From: JAIYDJ01 sp031398695
GTDB lineage: Bacteria > Pseudomonadota > Alphaproteobacteria > Rhodobacterales > Rhodobacteraceae
Direction of reading: 5' to 3'
Length of the DNA stretch: 64,000 nucleotides
Assembly (NCBI GenBank): GCA_031398695.1
Contig: JANNNU010000127.1
Span: 1-64,000, forward strand
This document shows positions 54,507 through 62,867 of the stretch, one piece after another. The position numbers and the translations under genes were made by a program. Position 1 is the stretch's first letter. Each line of letters opens with the position of its first letter. The notes below the pieces were generated by a model, which saw nothing but the letters and a program-made list of their open reading frames with translations, was not told the origin of the DNA and did no database searches.

Positions 54507-55294
54507 GCGGAAAGCTGTCGGACCAGGGCAGGCAGGTCGGCGATGGTGTCGATGACGTGGTCGGCCCCGGCGGCTTTGAGGCGCTCGGTGGCTGTGGCGC
54601 GCAGGCGGGCGACTTCGGCCGCAGGGGTGGCGGCGAGTGCCTCGGGCGTGAGGCCCACGATGTTGCCGGACAACGCGACGCCCACGGTCAGGCAGCCGGC
54701 GGCGACGCCTTCGAGGATGCCGGGTTCGGTGTCGTCGACCTTGATGACGGCGCTTGGCGGGTAGACGCGCAGGTCGATGAAGGTCTGATACATCTGCAAG
54801 GGACCCGGGCGGCCTTCGGCAAGGTCGTCGGCGCAGACCAGATTGTCGGGCTCGTAGCCTTGGGCTGCGGCCACGGGCAGGACGCGTTCCATGATCGAGC
54901 GGGTGTAGCCGGTGGTCGAGCCGATCTTGAGGCCCATGGCGCGCAGGGCGTCGATGGCGTCGCGGCCACCCGGGACGAGGGTTGCGTATTTCGCGACGAC
55001 CTCTTCGTTCATCGGGACGAAAATCTTGTAGATTTGATCGGTGGCGGCGTCATCGGCGGGGCTGCCTTGGGCGGTTTCCCATTGCGCGGCGAGGGGCGGG
55101 TCGGTCAGCATGGTGCGGATGTGGTTCCATTTCGGCATGCCCATCGGCGCGCGCGCCTGCGCGACGGTGGCGGTGATGCCGAAGCGGGCGAACGCCTCGA
55201 CGAACACGCCCATCGGGGCGAAGCTGCCGAAGTCGATGGTGGTGCCGGCCCAGTCGAAGACGACCGCCTTGAAGCTCGGGGCTTTGACGTTCAT
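54503..55294 (-). CDS. phnX: Phosphonoacetaldehyde hydrolase (phosphonatase) PhnX
   Basis: 263 residues from the ATG at 55294, overlapping phnW as ATGA. HAD-superfamily enzyme: the nucleophile motif is VVFDWAGTTIDFGS, and the cap segment MGMPKWNHIRTML carries the Schiff-base lysine that distinguishes phosphonatases. GSTTGYTRSIMERV and VDDTEPGI complete the HAD motifs. It cleaves the C-P bond of phosphonoacetaldehyde to acetaldehyde and phosphate. Works with PhnW on 2-aminoethylphosphonate. Confidence 0.92.
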   Translation of the reverse strand: MNVKAPSFKAVVFDWAGTTIDFGSFAPMGVFVEAFARFGITATVAQARAPMGMPKWNHIRTMLTDPPLAAQWETAQGSPADDAATDQIYKIFVPMNEEVVAKYATLVPGGRDAIDALRAMGLKIGSTTGYTRSIMERVLPVAAAQGYEPDNLVCADDLAEGRPGPLQMYQTFIDLRVYPPSAVIKVDDTEPGILEGVAAGCLTVGVALSGNIVGLTPEALAATPAAEVARLRATATERLKAAGADHVIDTIADLPALVRQLSA

Positions 55295-56481
55295 GCGGCG
55301 ACCTCTTTGAGGAAATGGGCGCGTTCTTGCAGCGATTTGGCCGGCGGGGCGGCTGATCCGACGCCCATGTCGCGCAAGGCATGGCGGGCGGCTTCGATGA
55401 CCTGATCGATCACCCCCGTGTCGAAGCGGCCGATGGTGCCGACACGGAAGCTGTCGACGGCGGTCAGTTTGCCGGGATAAAGGATGAACCCGCGCGCCTT
55501 CATCCGGTCGTAGAAATCGGGAAACGCGAAGGCCGGGTCGGCGGGGCAGAAGAACGTCGTGATGATCGGCGACAGCCATGCGTCGGCGAGCAGGGTTTCG
55601 AACCCCAGTTGCCGCATCCCGCCCACCAGACGGTTGCGGTTGGCGGCATAGCGGGCGCCGCGGGCCGCGACGCCGCCCTCGGCCTCGTGTTCGCGCAGCG
55701 CGGTCAGAAAGGCTGCGACGGCATGGGTGGGCGGGGTATAGCGCCACTGGCCGGACCGCTCCATCTCGGCCCACTGGGCACGCAGGTCGAGGCTGAGCGA
55801 ATGGGCATTGCCCGCAGCGGCGGCCAGAACGTCGGTCCGGGCCAGCACGAAACCGAATCCGGGCACCCCCTCGATGCATTTGTTGGCGCTGCTGACCACC
55901 GCGTCGAAGGCGATTTCAGCGGGGAGCACGGGGACGGCGCCGAAGGCCGACATGCTGTCGATCAGCAGGCGGCGGCCGGCGGCTTCGGTCGCCTTGGCGA
56001 TTTCGGTCAGGGGGTTGAGGATACCGGACGAGGTTTCGCAGTGGATCGCGACAACATGGGTGATGGTGGGATCGGCCTGCAACAGCGCCGTGATCTCGGC
56101 CCCGCGCGGCGGCAGATAATCGCCCTTGTCCAAGAGCGTGCAGGCGCGCCCCATCTGCGCCAACTGCCTGGCCGCCCGCTGGCCGTAGGCACCGTTGGCG
56201 AGCACCAGCGCATGACCATCGCGTCGCAGGAACGTCCCCAGCATCGCCTCGACGCAGTAGCTGCCCGACCCCTGCATCGGCACGCAGGTGTAGGCGTCCG
56301 CGCCATCGCCCAGAAGCGCGACCAGACGGCGGCGCATCTCGGCGGTCATGCTGCGAAAATCGGCGTCCCAGCTGCCCCAGTCAGTCAGCATCGCGGCCTT
56401 GACCGCATACGAGGTGGACAGCGGCCCCGGCGTGAGGAGCCAGGGTTCACCCATCCGGGGGGGCTCGATCGTGACGGGCAT
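55291..56481 (-). CDS. phnW: 2-aminoethylphosphonate:pyruvate aminotransferase PhnW
   Basis: 396-residue class V aminotransferase: PWLLTPGPLSTSYAVKAAML at the start, PMQGSGSYCVEAMLG, HCETSSGILNP and the PLP lysine in SSANKCIEGVPGFGFVL. Start at the ATG at 56481 (MPVTIEPPRMGEP), behind GGAAG. An ATG at 56517 would sit only six bases from a PhoB-box-like site, leaving no room for a transcription start. It makes phosphonoacetaldehyde for PhnX. Expected to be induced under phosphate limitation. Confidence 0.92.
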   Translation of the reverse strand: MPVTIEPPRMGEPWLLTPGPLSTSYAVKAAMLTDWGSWDADFRSMTAEMRRRLVALLGDGADAYTCVPMQGSGSYCVEAMLGTFLRRDGHALVLANGAYGQRAARQLAQMGRACTLLDKGDYLPPRGAEITALLQADPTITHVVAIHCETSSGILNPLTEIAKATEAAGRRLLIDSMSAFGAVPVLPAEIAFDAVVSSANKCIEGVPGFGFVLARTDVLAAAAGNAHSLSLDLRAQWAEMERSGQWRYTPPTHAVAAFLTALREHEAEGGVAARGARYAANRNRLVGGMRQLGFETLLADAWLSPIITTFFCPADPAFAFPDFYDRMKARGFILYPGKLTAVDSFRVGTIGRFDTGVIDQVIEAARHALRDMGVGSAAPPAKSLQERAHFLKEVAA

Positions 56482-56523
56482 GGCGGCTTCCGTGCTGCTG
56501 TTGTGCGGGTCAATCATGATCCT

Positions 56524-56541
56524 GTGACGTGCCAATGACAA
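56524..56541 (-). promoter_or_regulatory. PhoB-box-like site upstream of phnW
   Basis: On the minus strand, TTGTCAT (56541-56535), four bases, ACGTCAC (56530-56524): two heptamers in 11-bp phase, close to the CTGTCAT-N4-CTGTCAT Pho box. It is 43 bases before the chosen phnW start. Confidence 0.6.
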
Positions 56542-56576
56542 GGCGCGCCCCAAGGTTTGACGCGCGGCTGGTGCGG

Positions 56577-56594
56577 GTGTCATGGCAGGGTCAC
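56577..56594 (+). promoter_or_regulatory. PhoB-box-like site upstream of the isomerase-phosphodiesterase pair
   Basis: GTGTCAT (56577-56583), four bases, GGGTCAC (56588-56594): again 11-bp-phased Pho heptamers, now on the plus strand, 44 bases before the downstream ATG. Together with the phnW site it makes this a divergent Pho-controlled promoter region. Confidence 0.55.
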
Positions 56595-56637
56595 GAAAGA
56601 CCCCTAGCGAGAGCGCAAATCAAATAGGAGAATTCCG

Positions 56638-57477
56638 ATGTCCCATGACTTGCCTGCATCCCATGACTTGCCTGTAATCGGCGCTGCGCTGAGCGTGGCT
56701 GAACTCGGTCCCTACCGCGACTGGGTGCTGGAAAAGGACCGCGACCTGGAACTGCAGTCGTTTCACACCGCCGAGGTGCTGAACGGCGACTGGGCTCCGC
56801 TGGCTGCCGAGGCGAAGCGGCTGCTCGACGGGTATCGCGGACGGCTGGGGATTCACGGGCCGTTCTGGGGTTTCGCCATCGACAGCATGGACCCCGACGT
56901 GCGCGCCGTGGTGCAAAAGCGGATGACGCAAGGACTGGACGTGTGCGAGGCGGTGGGGGCCACGCAGATGGTCGTCCACTCGCCCTTCACCACCTGGGAC
57001 TACAACAACCTCGACATGATGGATGGCCAAAGGGACAAGCTGTTCACCAACGTGCACCTGACGCTGGATGACATCGTGGCGCGGGCGGAGTCGCAGGGCG
57101 TCACGCTGGTGATGGAAAACATCGAGGATATCGACCCGCTGGACCGCAAGCGTCTGGTCGAAAGCTTCGGCTCGACCGCACTGAAGCTGTCGATCGACAC
57201 CGGTCACGCACAGATCGCCCACGGCAGCACGGGTGCGCCGCCGGTCGACTATTTCGTGCGGCTGGCGGGCGAGATGCTGGACCACGTCCACCTGCAGGAC
57301 GCCGACGGCCATGCCGACCGCCATTGGGGGATCGGCGAGGGCAACATCCTGTGGACGTCGGTGTTTCGGGCGCTTGGCGAATTGCCGGTCAAGCCGCGTC
57401 TGCTTCTGGAACTGCGCGACAAGGCCTTCATCCCGTCGTCGATGGCCTATCTGGCCGCACGTGGGCTGGGCCAATGA
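56638..57477 (+). CDS. Sugar phosphate isomerase/epimerase-like TIM-barrel protein (AP-endonuclease 2 family)
   Basis: 279 residues with the xylose-isomerase-like TIM-barrel metal ligands: HGPFWGFAID, VVHSPFTTWD, VMENIEDID, LSIDTGHAQIAH, HVHLQDADGHAD and LLLELRD. AGGAG lies seven bases before the ATG. The exact reaction is unknown. Coupling to a phosphodiesterase (ATGA overlap) and the Pho-type site upstream suggest it handles the alcohol or sugar part of a phosphodiester. The first codons contain an 18-bp tandem duplication (SHDLPA repeated). Confidence 0.75.
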   Translation: MSHDLPASHDLPVIGAALSVAELGPYRDWVLEKDRDLELQSFHTAEVLNGDWAPLAAEAKRLLDGYRGRLGIHGPFWGFAIDSMDPDVRAVVQKRMTQGLDVCEAVGATQMVVHSPFTTWDYNNLDMMDGQRDKLFTNVHLTLDDIVARAESQGVTLVMENIEDIDPLDRKRLVESFGSTALKLSIDTGHAQIAHGSTGAPPVDYFVRLAGEMLDHVHLQDADGHADRHWGIGEGNILWTSVFRALGELPVKPRLLLELRDKAFIPSSMAYLAARGLGQ

Positions 57478-58280
57478 GCGACTCCGCGACACTTAAGTTT
57501 CTGGTGATCAGCGACCTGCATCTGGTGGCGGATGGGCTGTCGATGGGCCTCGATACCGCCGAGCGGCTGCAGACATGCGTGGCGCAGATCAATGCGCGCT
57601 ATGCCGACGCTGATTTCGTCGTGGTCGCCGGCGACCTGGCGGATCTGGGCGAGGAGGCGGCCTATCTGCGGTTGCAGGCGATCCTCGGTGGTCTGACCAT
57701 TCCGGCTTACGTGACCTTGGGCAATCATGATGACCGACCCGTTTACCTGCGGGTGTTCGGGGCCGACAAGGCGGATGACACCGGCAACGTCAACCATGTG
57801 ATCGACGCCAAGGGCTACCGGGTGATCGTGCTCGACAGCTCGGAGCCCGGCCGGGTGGACGGCGTGCTCGTGGTGTCGCAGATCGACTGGCTGACCGCCC
57901 GGTTGGCCGAGGCGCAGGATCGCCCGGTGATCGTGGTGCTGCACCACAACGCCAACGCGCTGCACATCGCCGCCGACAAGATCAAGCTGCTGGACGATGC
58001 GCCGTTCCTGGCCGCGCTGAAGACGCACCCCGATGTGCGGCAGGTGATCGCGGGTCATGTCCATCTGACCTCGACCGCCGTCTATCACGGCATTCCGTTC
58101 ACCACGCTGGCGGGCGGGCATTATTCGGTGTCGTTCAACGTCGATCAACCCGACCAGTCGTTCAAGGCGCTGACCGGGCCGGGGCAGATGGCAGTGGTGG
58201 TCGGTCTGCCGCAGGTGACCACCGTCCTCTTCGAGGATTTCATCGACGGCAACGCAGTCATCGGCGAATTCACCGACTGA
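57474..58280 (+). CDS. Class III metallophosphoesterase (GpdQ/CpdA-like phosphodiesterase)
   Basis: 268 residues from the ATG at 57474, overlapping the previous stop. All calcineurin-type motifs are visible: ISDLHLV (D14, H16), VAGDLADL, LGNHDD, VLHHN and AGHVHLTS. Family members cleave glycerophosphodiesters (GpdQ) or cyclic nucleotides (CpdA). Placement immediately before ugpBAEC in a Pho-type locus favours glycerophosphodiester hydrolysis, taking the place of the unrelated GDPD-type UgpQ. Confidence 0.82.
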   Translation: MSDSATLKFLVISDLHLVADGLSMGLDTAERLQTCVAQINARYADADFVVVAGDLADLGEEAAYLRLQAILGGLTIPAYVTLGNHDDRPVYLRVFGADKADDTGNVNHVIDAKGYRVIVLDSSEPGRVDGVLVVSQIDWLTARLAEAQDRPVIVVLHHNANALHIAADKIKLLDDAPFLAALKTHPDVRQVIAGHVHLTSTAVYHGIPFTTLAGGHYSVSFNVDQPDQSFKALTGPGQMAVVVGLPQVTTVLFEDFIDGNAVIGEFTD

Positions 58281-58383
58281 ATTTGCGGCAAACCCGGCAA
58301 CAATGGCGACGCCCCACCCTGCGGCGGGCGCGTTGTTATGGGCGGCCTCATTTTCCAAAGGCTTTTGAAGGCCTTGCGAAACT

Positions 58384-58445
58384 CCGTCACAGTTCGTTCA
58401 TACTGCAGAATCCGAAACGTCATCCAACTGTTGAATGACTGTCAA
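58384..58445 (+). promoter_or_regulatory. Array of 11-bp-phased PhoB heptamers upstream of ugpB
   Basis: CCGTCAC (58384), CGTTCAT (58395), ACGTCAT (58417), CTGTTGA (58428) and CTGTCAA (58439) all start on the same 11-bp register; only the position at 58406 (CAGAATC) is poor. This is how tandem Pho boxes are built (CTGTCAT repeats every 11 bp). The array ends 62 bases before the ugpB ATG, a suitable promoter distance. Confidence 0.75.
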
Positions 58446-58507
58446 CCAAGCCGACTATCCGGGCCATGGGCTCGCACCACCTGCGAGGGCACCAACGGGA
58501 GATTGAC

Positions 58508-59854
58508 ATGAACCGGACGATGACAAGCGTCGCAGCCTTGGGCGTCGCAGCCTTGGGCGCAGCCCTGCTGGGCAGCGCAGCCGCCGCGCAGGCAACGAAG
58601 TTCGAATACTGGTATGGCCTGTCGGGCGATCTGGGCGAAGTGGTGCAGGCGACCTGCACCCGCTTCAACGAAAGCCAGGATCAGTACGAAGCCGTTTGCG
58701 TCGGCCAGGACAGCTATGACGCCGCCGTGCAGAACACCATCGCCGCCTTCCGCGCCGGTCAGCACCCGACGCTGGTGCAGTCGTTCGACGCCGGCACCGC
58801 AGATCTGATGCTGTCGGGCGAATTCTACCCGGTCCAGCAGATGATGAAGGATTTCGATATCGAGATCGACTGGTCGAACTACTTCCCCGGCATCGCCAAC
58901 TACTACGCCGCCTCGACCGGCGAGCTGTTCTCGATGCCGTTCAACTCATCGACCCCGATGTACTACTACAACGTCGACCAGCTGACCGCCGCCGGGATCA
59001 CCACCGCGCCCGACACGTGGGAGCAGATGGAAGAGGCGTTCAACGCGCTGAAGGCCAACGGCTCGGCCTGCCCGATGGCCTATGCGCCGGGGGTCTGGAT
59101 CGACATGGAACAGTTTTCGATGGTCCACAACGTTCCGGTCGCGAGCAACGACAATGGCTATGCCGGGCTGGACACCGAGGTGCTGTTCAACAGCCCGCTG
59201 CACGTCAAGCATATGGAAAACATCAAGCGCTGGCTGGACGAGGGACTGCTGCAGCTGCGCACCACCCAGTCGGGCGTGCCGGCGCGTGATGCCTTCCTGT
59301 CGGGCGAATGCGCGATCTTCTTCTCGTCGATCGCCGACCACGCCACCGTGGGCAAGCTGGCCACTGAAGGCTTAAACTGGGAAGTCGCGATGATCCCGCA
59401 TTATGCCGACTATCCGCGCCACAACACGGTTGTGGGTGGGGCGTCGAACTGGGTTCTGTCGGGCAAGACCGAAGAGGAATACCGCGCGGCGGCCGCCTAC
59501 CTCGCCTTCCTCGCCACGCCCGAAGAAGAAGAATTCTTCGTGTCGAACACCGGCTACATCCCGGTGACCAAGGGCGGCTATGATGCTCTGCTGGCCAAGG
59601 GGTTCTACGACGCCGCTCCCTACAAGAACCGCGATCTCGCGCTGAAGTCGCTGAACTTCACGCCGCCGACCAACCTGACCCGTGGCATCCGTCTGGGTGG
59701 CATGATCCAGATCCGGTCGGAGTGGGTCAACGAGGTCGACGCGGCCCTTGCCGGCCAGAAGACCATGAAGGAAGCGCTCGACACCGCAGCCGAACGGTCG
59801 AACGCGATCCTCGCACGCTTTGCCAAGACCTACGAAGGCAAGACGTTCCCGTAA
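58508..59854 (+). CDS. ugpB: sn-Glycerol-3-phosphate-type ABC transporter substrate-binding protein UgpB
   Basis: 448 residues from the ATG at 58508; the frame open further upstream only runs into the promoter. The Sec signal (to about residue 27, ALLGSAAAAQA) is followed by KFEYWYGLSGDLGEVVQATCTRFN, close to the UgpB pattern, then TIAAFRAGQHPTLVQSFDAGTADLM. Cargo would be glycerol-3-phosphate or glycerophosphodiesters. Expected to be PhoB-induced through the heptamer array upstream. Confidence 0.9.
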   Translation: MNRTMTSVAALGVAALGAALLGSAAAAQATKFEYWYGLSGDLGEVVQATCTRFNESQDQYEAVCVGQDSYDAAVQNTIAAFRAGQHPTLVQSFDAGTADLMLSGEFYPVQQMMKDFDIEIDWSNYFPGIANYYAASTGELFSMPFNSSTPMYYYNVDQLTAAGITTAPDTWEQMEEAFNALKANGSACPMAYAPGVWIDMEQFSMVHNVPVASNDNGYAGLDTEVLFNSPLHVKHMENIKRWLDEGLLQLRTTQSGVPARDAFLSGECAIFFSSIADHATVGKLATEGLNWEVAMIPHYADYPRHNTVVGGASNWVLSGKTEEEYRAAAAYLAFLATPEEEEFFVSNTGYIPVTKGGYDALLAKGFYDAAPYKNRDLALKSLNFTPPTNLTRGIRLGGMIQIRSEWVNEVDAALAGQKTMKEALDTAAERSNAILARFAKTYEGKTFP

Positions 59855-59868
59855 GGTTTGATCCAAGA

Positions 59869-59907
59869 ACCGGGCGGCGGCTATTGGTCGCCGCCCGGTG
59901 ATTTTCT
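59869..59907 (+). terminator. Strong hairpin between ugpB and ugpA
   Basis: ACCGGGCGGCG (59869-59879) pairs perfectly with CGCCGCCCGGT (59889-59899) and is followed by GATTTTCT. Either a partial terminator or 3'-end protector that keeps ugpB mRNA in excess, the same design as after the galactoside binding-protein gene. Confidence 0.65.
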
Positions 59908-59925
59908 GCGACCGGGGGTCACGAC

Positions 59926-60807
59926 ATGCGCCGCGCCTATTTCAACAACAACTGGGTCGCAGCGCTGATGGTCGCCCCGCAGCTGATCATCATCTTCGTC
60001 TTCTTCTACTGGCCGACCAGCCAAGCGGTCTATTGGGCGTTCACGCTGGAACAGCCCTGGGGCGGCGGCAACACCTGGGTCGGGTTCGACAATTTCCGCG
60101 CCGTTTTGGGCGATCCGGTCTATTGGCAGTCCGTTCGGGTGTCGATCATCTTTGCGCTGTCCTCGACGGCGATCGCGATGGCGATGGCGCTGGTGCTGGC
60201 CGTGTTCGCCGACCGGCAACTGACCGGCTTCAAGGCCTATCGGATCGGCATGATCTGGCCCTATGCGGTGGCGGCCCCGGCGGTGGGTCTGGCGTTCCGG
60301 TTCGTGTTCAACCCCAATGCGGGTCTTTTTTCCTACATCAATTCGGTCGTGCCCGATCTGTGGAATCCGACGCTGAACGGCAATCAGGCGCTGCTGATGG
60401 TCATCATCGCGGGCGCATGGAAGCTGGTGTCCTATAACTTCATCTTCTTCCTCGCGGCGCTGCAATCCATTCCCCGGTCCCTGCTGGAGGCCAGCGCGAT
60501 GGACGGCGCGCGCGTGCTGCGGCGGATGCGCGATGTGCAACTGCCACTGATGGCGCCGACGTTCTTTTTCATTCTGGTGATCAACATCACCGACAGCTTC
60601 ACCGACAGCTTCGGCATCGTCGACACGCTGACCAATGGCGGGCCGGCGCGGGCGACCGACCTGATGGTCTACAAGATCTATTCCGACGGCTTTCGCGGCT
60701 TCGATTACTCTGGCGCGGCCACCCAGTCGATCATCCTGATGCTGTTGGTGATCGCGCTGACGTTTGTCCAGTTCCGCTATGTCGAGCGGCGCGTGCATTA
60801 CACCTGA
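59926..60807 (+). CDS. ugpA: Glycerol-3-phosphate ABC transporter permease UgpA
   Basis: 293-residue MalF-type permease with six membrane segments, starting MRRAYFNNNWVAALMVAPQL; the EAA loop is EASAMDGARVLRRMRDVQLP and NGGPARATDLMVYKIY follows, a UgpA-typical stretch. Second gene of ugpBAEC; ten bases separate it from ugpE. Confidence 0.9.
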   Translation: MRRAYFNNNWVAALMVAPQLIIIFVFFYWPTSQAVYWAFTLEQPWGGGNTWVGFDNFRAVLGDPVYWQSVRVSIIFALSSTAIAMAMALVLAVFADRQLTGFKAYRIGMIWPYAVAAPAVGLAFRFVFNPNAGLFSYINSVVPDLWNPTLNGNQALLMVIIAGAWKLVSYNFIFFLAALQSIPRSLLEASAMDGARVLRRMRDVQLPLMAPTFFFILVINITDSFTDSFGIVDTLTNGGPARATDLMVYKIYSDGFRGFDYSGAATQSIILMLLVIALTFVQFRYVERRVHYT

Positions 60808-60817
60808 GGGCAAAGAG

Positions 60818-61747
60818 ATGATCGAACGCACCCCCGCCCTGAACATCGCGACCCATGCGATCCTGCTGTTCGGTCTTTTGCTGCTGCTGATCCCGATGTG
60901 GATCATCTTCGTCGCGGCCACCCACGACCTGCAAACCGTCAACACCGCGCCGATCGAGTTTTTGCCGGGCGACCAGTTGCTGGTGAATATCGCCGAGGCA
61001 TGGGCGCGGTCGGACTTCGCGACAAAGTTCCTCAACACATTCATCGTGGCTTTCGGCGTCGTGCTGGGCAAGATCACGCTGGCGGCGATGACCGCCTTTG
61101 GCATCGTGTTCTTCAACCACCGCCTGCGGATGCCGATCTTCTGGCTGGTGTTCATCACCCTGATGCTGCCGCTCGAGGTGCGAATCGTGCCGACCTACGC
61201 GGTGGCGGCCAACGCGCTGACGCCGTTTCAGACAATTCTCGATGTGACGGGCATCAGCTGGCTGATCCAGCAAGTGTCAGGGGTCGAGGTCGCGCTGGAA
61301 TGGAACCTTCTGAATTCCTACACCGGCCTGATCCTGCCGCTGGTCGCCACGGCCACCGGCACCTTCCTCTATCGCCAGTTCTTCCTGACGATCCCGGATG
61401 AACTGGTCGAGGCCGCCAAGATGGACGGCGCCGGTCCCTTGCGGTTTTTGTGGCAGATCCTGATCCCGCTGTCGCGCACCAACATCGCGGCACTTGCGAC
61501 GATCATGTTCGTCTATTCGTGGAACCAGTATCTGTGGCCGCTGCTGGTGATCACGGACCGTGCGAACTACGGAATGGTCGTGGTCGAACTGTCGAACCTG
61601 ATCCCCGATGCAATCACCACGGGCGGCGGCGTGCCGACCTGGCATCTGGCGATGGCCGCGAACCTTCTGGTGATGATCCCGCCGATCCTCGTCGTCATCT
61701 TCATGCAGCGCTGGTTCGTGCGCGGTCTGATCAACACCGATAAATAG
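60818..61747 (+). CDS. ugpE: Glycerol-3-phosphate ABC transporter permease UgpE
   Basis: 309 residues from the ATG at 60818 (MIERTPALNIATHAILLFG); the open frame starts earlier inside ugpA without a ribosome-binding site. Six membrane segments; the EAA loop is EAAKMDGAGPLRFLWQILIP and SWNQYLWPLLVITD follows, as in UgpE. Confidence 0.9.
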   Translation: MIERTPALNIATHAILLFGLLLLLIPMWIIFVAATHDLQTVNTAPIEFLPGDQLLVNIAEAWARSDFATKFLNTFIVAFGVVLGKITLAAMTAFGIVFFNHRLRMPIFWLVFITLMLPLEVRIVPTYAVAANALTPFQTILDVTGISWLIQQVSGVEVALEWNLLNSYTGLILPLVATATGTFLYRQFFLTIPDELVEAAKMDGAGPLRFLWQILIPLSRTNIAALATIMFVYSWNQYLWPLLVITDRANYGMVVVELSNLIPDAITTGGGVPTWHLAMAANLLVMIPPILVVIFMQRWFVRGLINTDK

Positions 61748-61756
61748 GAGCCTGCC

Positions 61757-62866
61757 ATGGCCAAGATTTCCATCCGCGACGTGCGCAAGTCCTATGGCAA
61801 GGATCAGGTGGTGCACGGCGTCAACCTCGAGATTGCCAACGGCGAATTCATCGTGATCCTCGGCCCGTCGGGATGCGGCAAGTCCACCCTGCTGCGGATG
61901 ATCGCCGGGCTGGAATCGATCACCGCAGGCCAGATCGCGATTGCCGATACGGTCGTGAACGATCTGGAACCGCGCGAGCGGGGCTGTGCCATGGTGTTCC
62001 AGAACTACGCACTTTATCCGCACATGACCGTGGCCGAAAACATCGGCTATGCGCTGAAGGTCGCGGGCGTGGCAAAGAAGGAACGGCTGGCCCGCGTGGC
62101 CAACGTCGCGTCCTCGGTAGGGTTGGGCGATTATCTCGACCGCCGCCCGGGCCAGTTGTCGGGCGGCCAGCGCCAGCGCGTCGCCATGGCGCGCGCCATC
62201 ATCCGCGAACCGCGCGTGTTCCTGTTCGATGAACCGCTGTCGAACCTTGATGCCAAGCTTCGGGTCCAGATGCGCCACGAAATCCGCCGGATTCACAACC
62301 GGATCGCGGCCACGTCGGTGTTCGTCACGCACGACCAGCAGGAAGGCATGACGCTGGCAGACCGGCTGGTGGTGATGAACAAGGGCGTGATCGAACAGGT
62401 CGGCACCCCGTCCGAGATCTACGACCACCCGGCGTCCACCTATGTCGGCGGCTTCATCGGCTCGCCTGCGATGAACTTCCTGTCGGGGCAGGTCGACCGG
62501 GGCACATCTTCGGTCAAACTCGCCAGCGGCGACCGGATCGCGATCGCCCCTGCGGTGGCGGGCCGCCACCACGGTCGGTTGGTGCAGATCGGCGTGCGAC
62601 CCGAAGCGATGATGATGGTGCCGGCTGGCGAAGGGACGCTGGACGCCCGCTTCGAATTCGTCGAGGAGCTGGGCGCAGGCCGCCTCTATCACCTGATGTT
62701 CGAAGACCTGACGCTCGCCGTGCTGGCCGGCGACCGCCAAACCCTGACGCCCGGCACCCCGGTGGGCTTGCATATCCCGGCCGCCGCCGTTCATCTGTTC
62801 GATGCCGATACCGGCAAACGAGTCGAGGCGGTCTCCTTGGCCATCGTGGAACAGGTTCCGGCCTGA
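61757..62866 (+). CDS. ugpC: Glycerol-3-phosphate ABC transporter ATP-binding protein UgpC
   Basis: 369-residue ATPase: Walker A GPSGCGKST, Q-loop VFQNYALYPHMTV, signature LSGGQRQR, Walker B VFLFDEPLSNLD, H-loop FVTHDQQEGMT and a MalK-like C-terminal domain (QIGVRPEAMM). Starts nine bases after ugpE. Completes the importer that, with the phosphodiesterase encoded upstream, would recover phosphate from glycerophospho-compounds. Confidence 0.92.
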   Translation: MAKISIRDVRKSYGKDQVVHGVNLEIANGEFIVILGPSGCGKSTLLRMIAGLESITAGQIAIADTVVNDLEPRERGCAMVFQNYALYPHMTVAENIGYALKVAGVAKKERLARVANVASSVGLGDYLDRRPGQLSGGQRQRVAMARAIIREPRVFLFDEPLSNLDAKLRVQMRHEIRRIHNRIAATSVFVTHDQQEGMTLADRLVVMNKGVIEQVGTPSEIYDHPASTYVGGFIGSPAMNFLSGQVDRGTSSVKLASGDRIAIAPAVAGRHHGRLVQIGVRPEAMMMVPAGEGTLDARFEFVEELGAGRLYHLMFEDLTLAVLAGDRQTLTPGTPVGLHIPAAAVHLFDADTGKRVEAVSLAIVEQVPA

Positions 62867-62867
62867 C

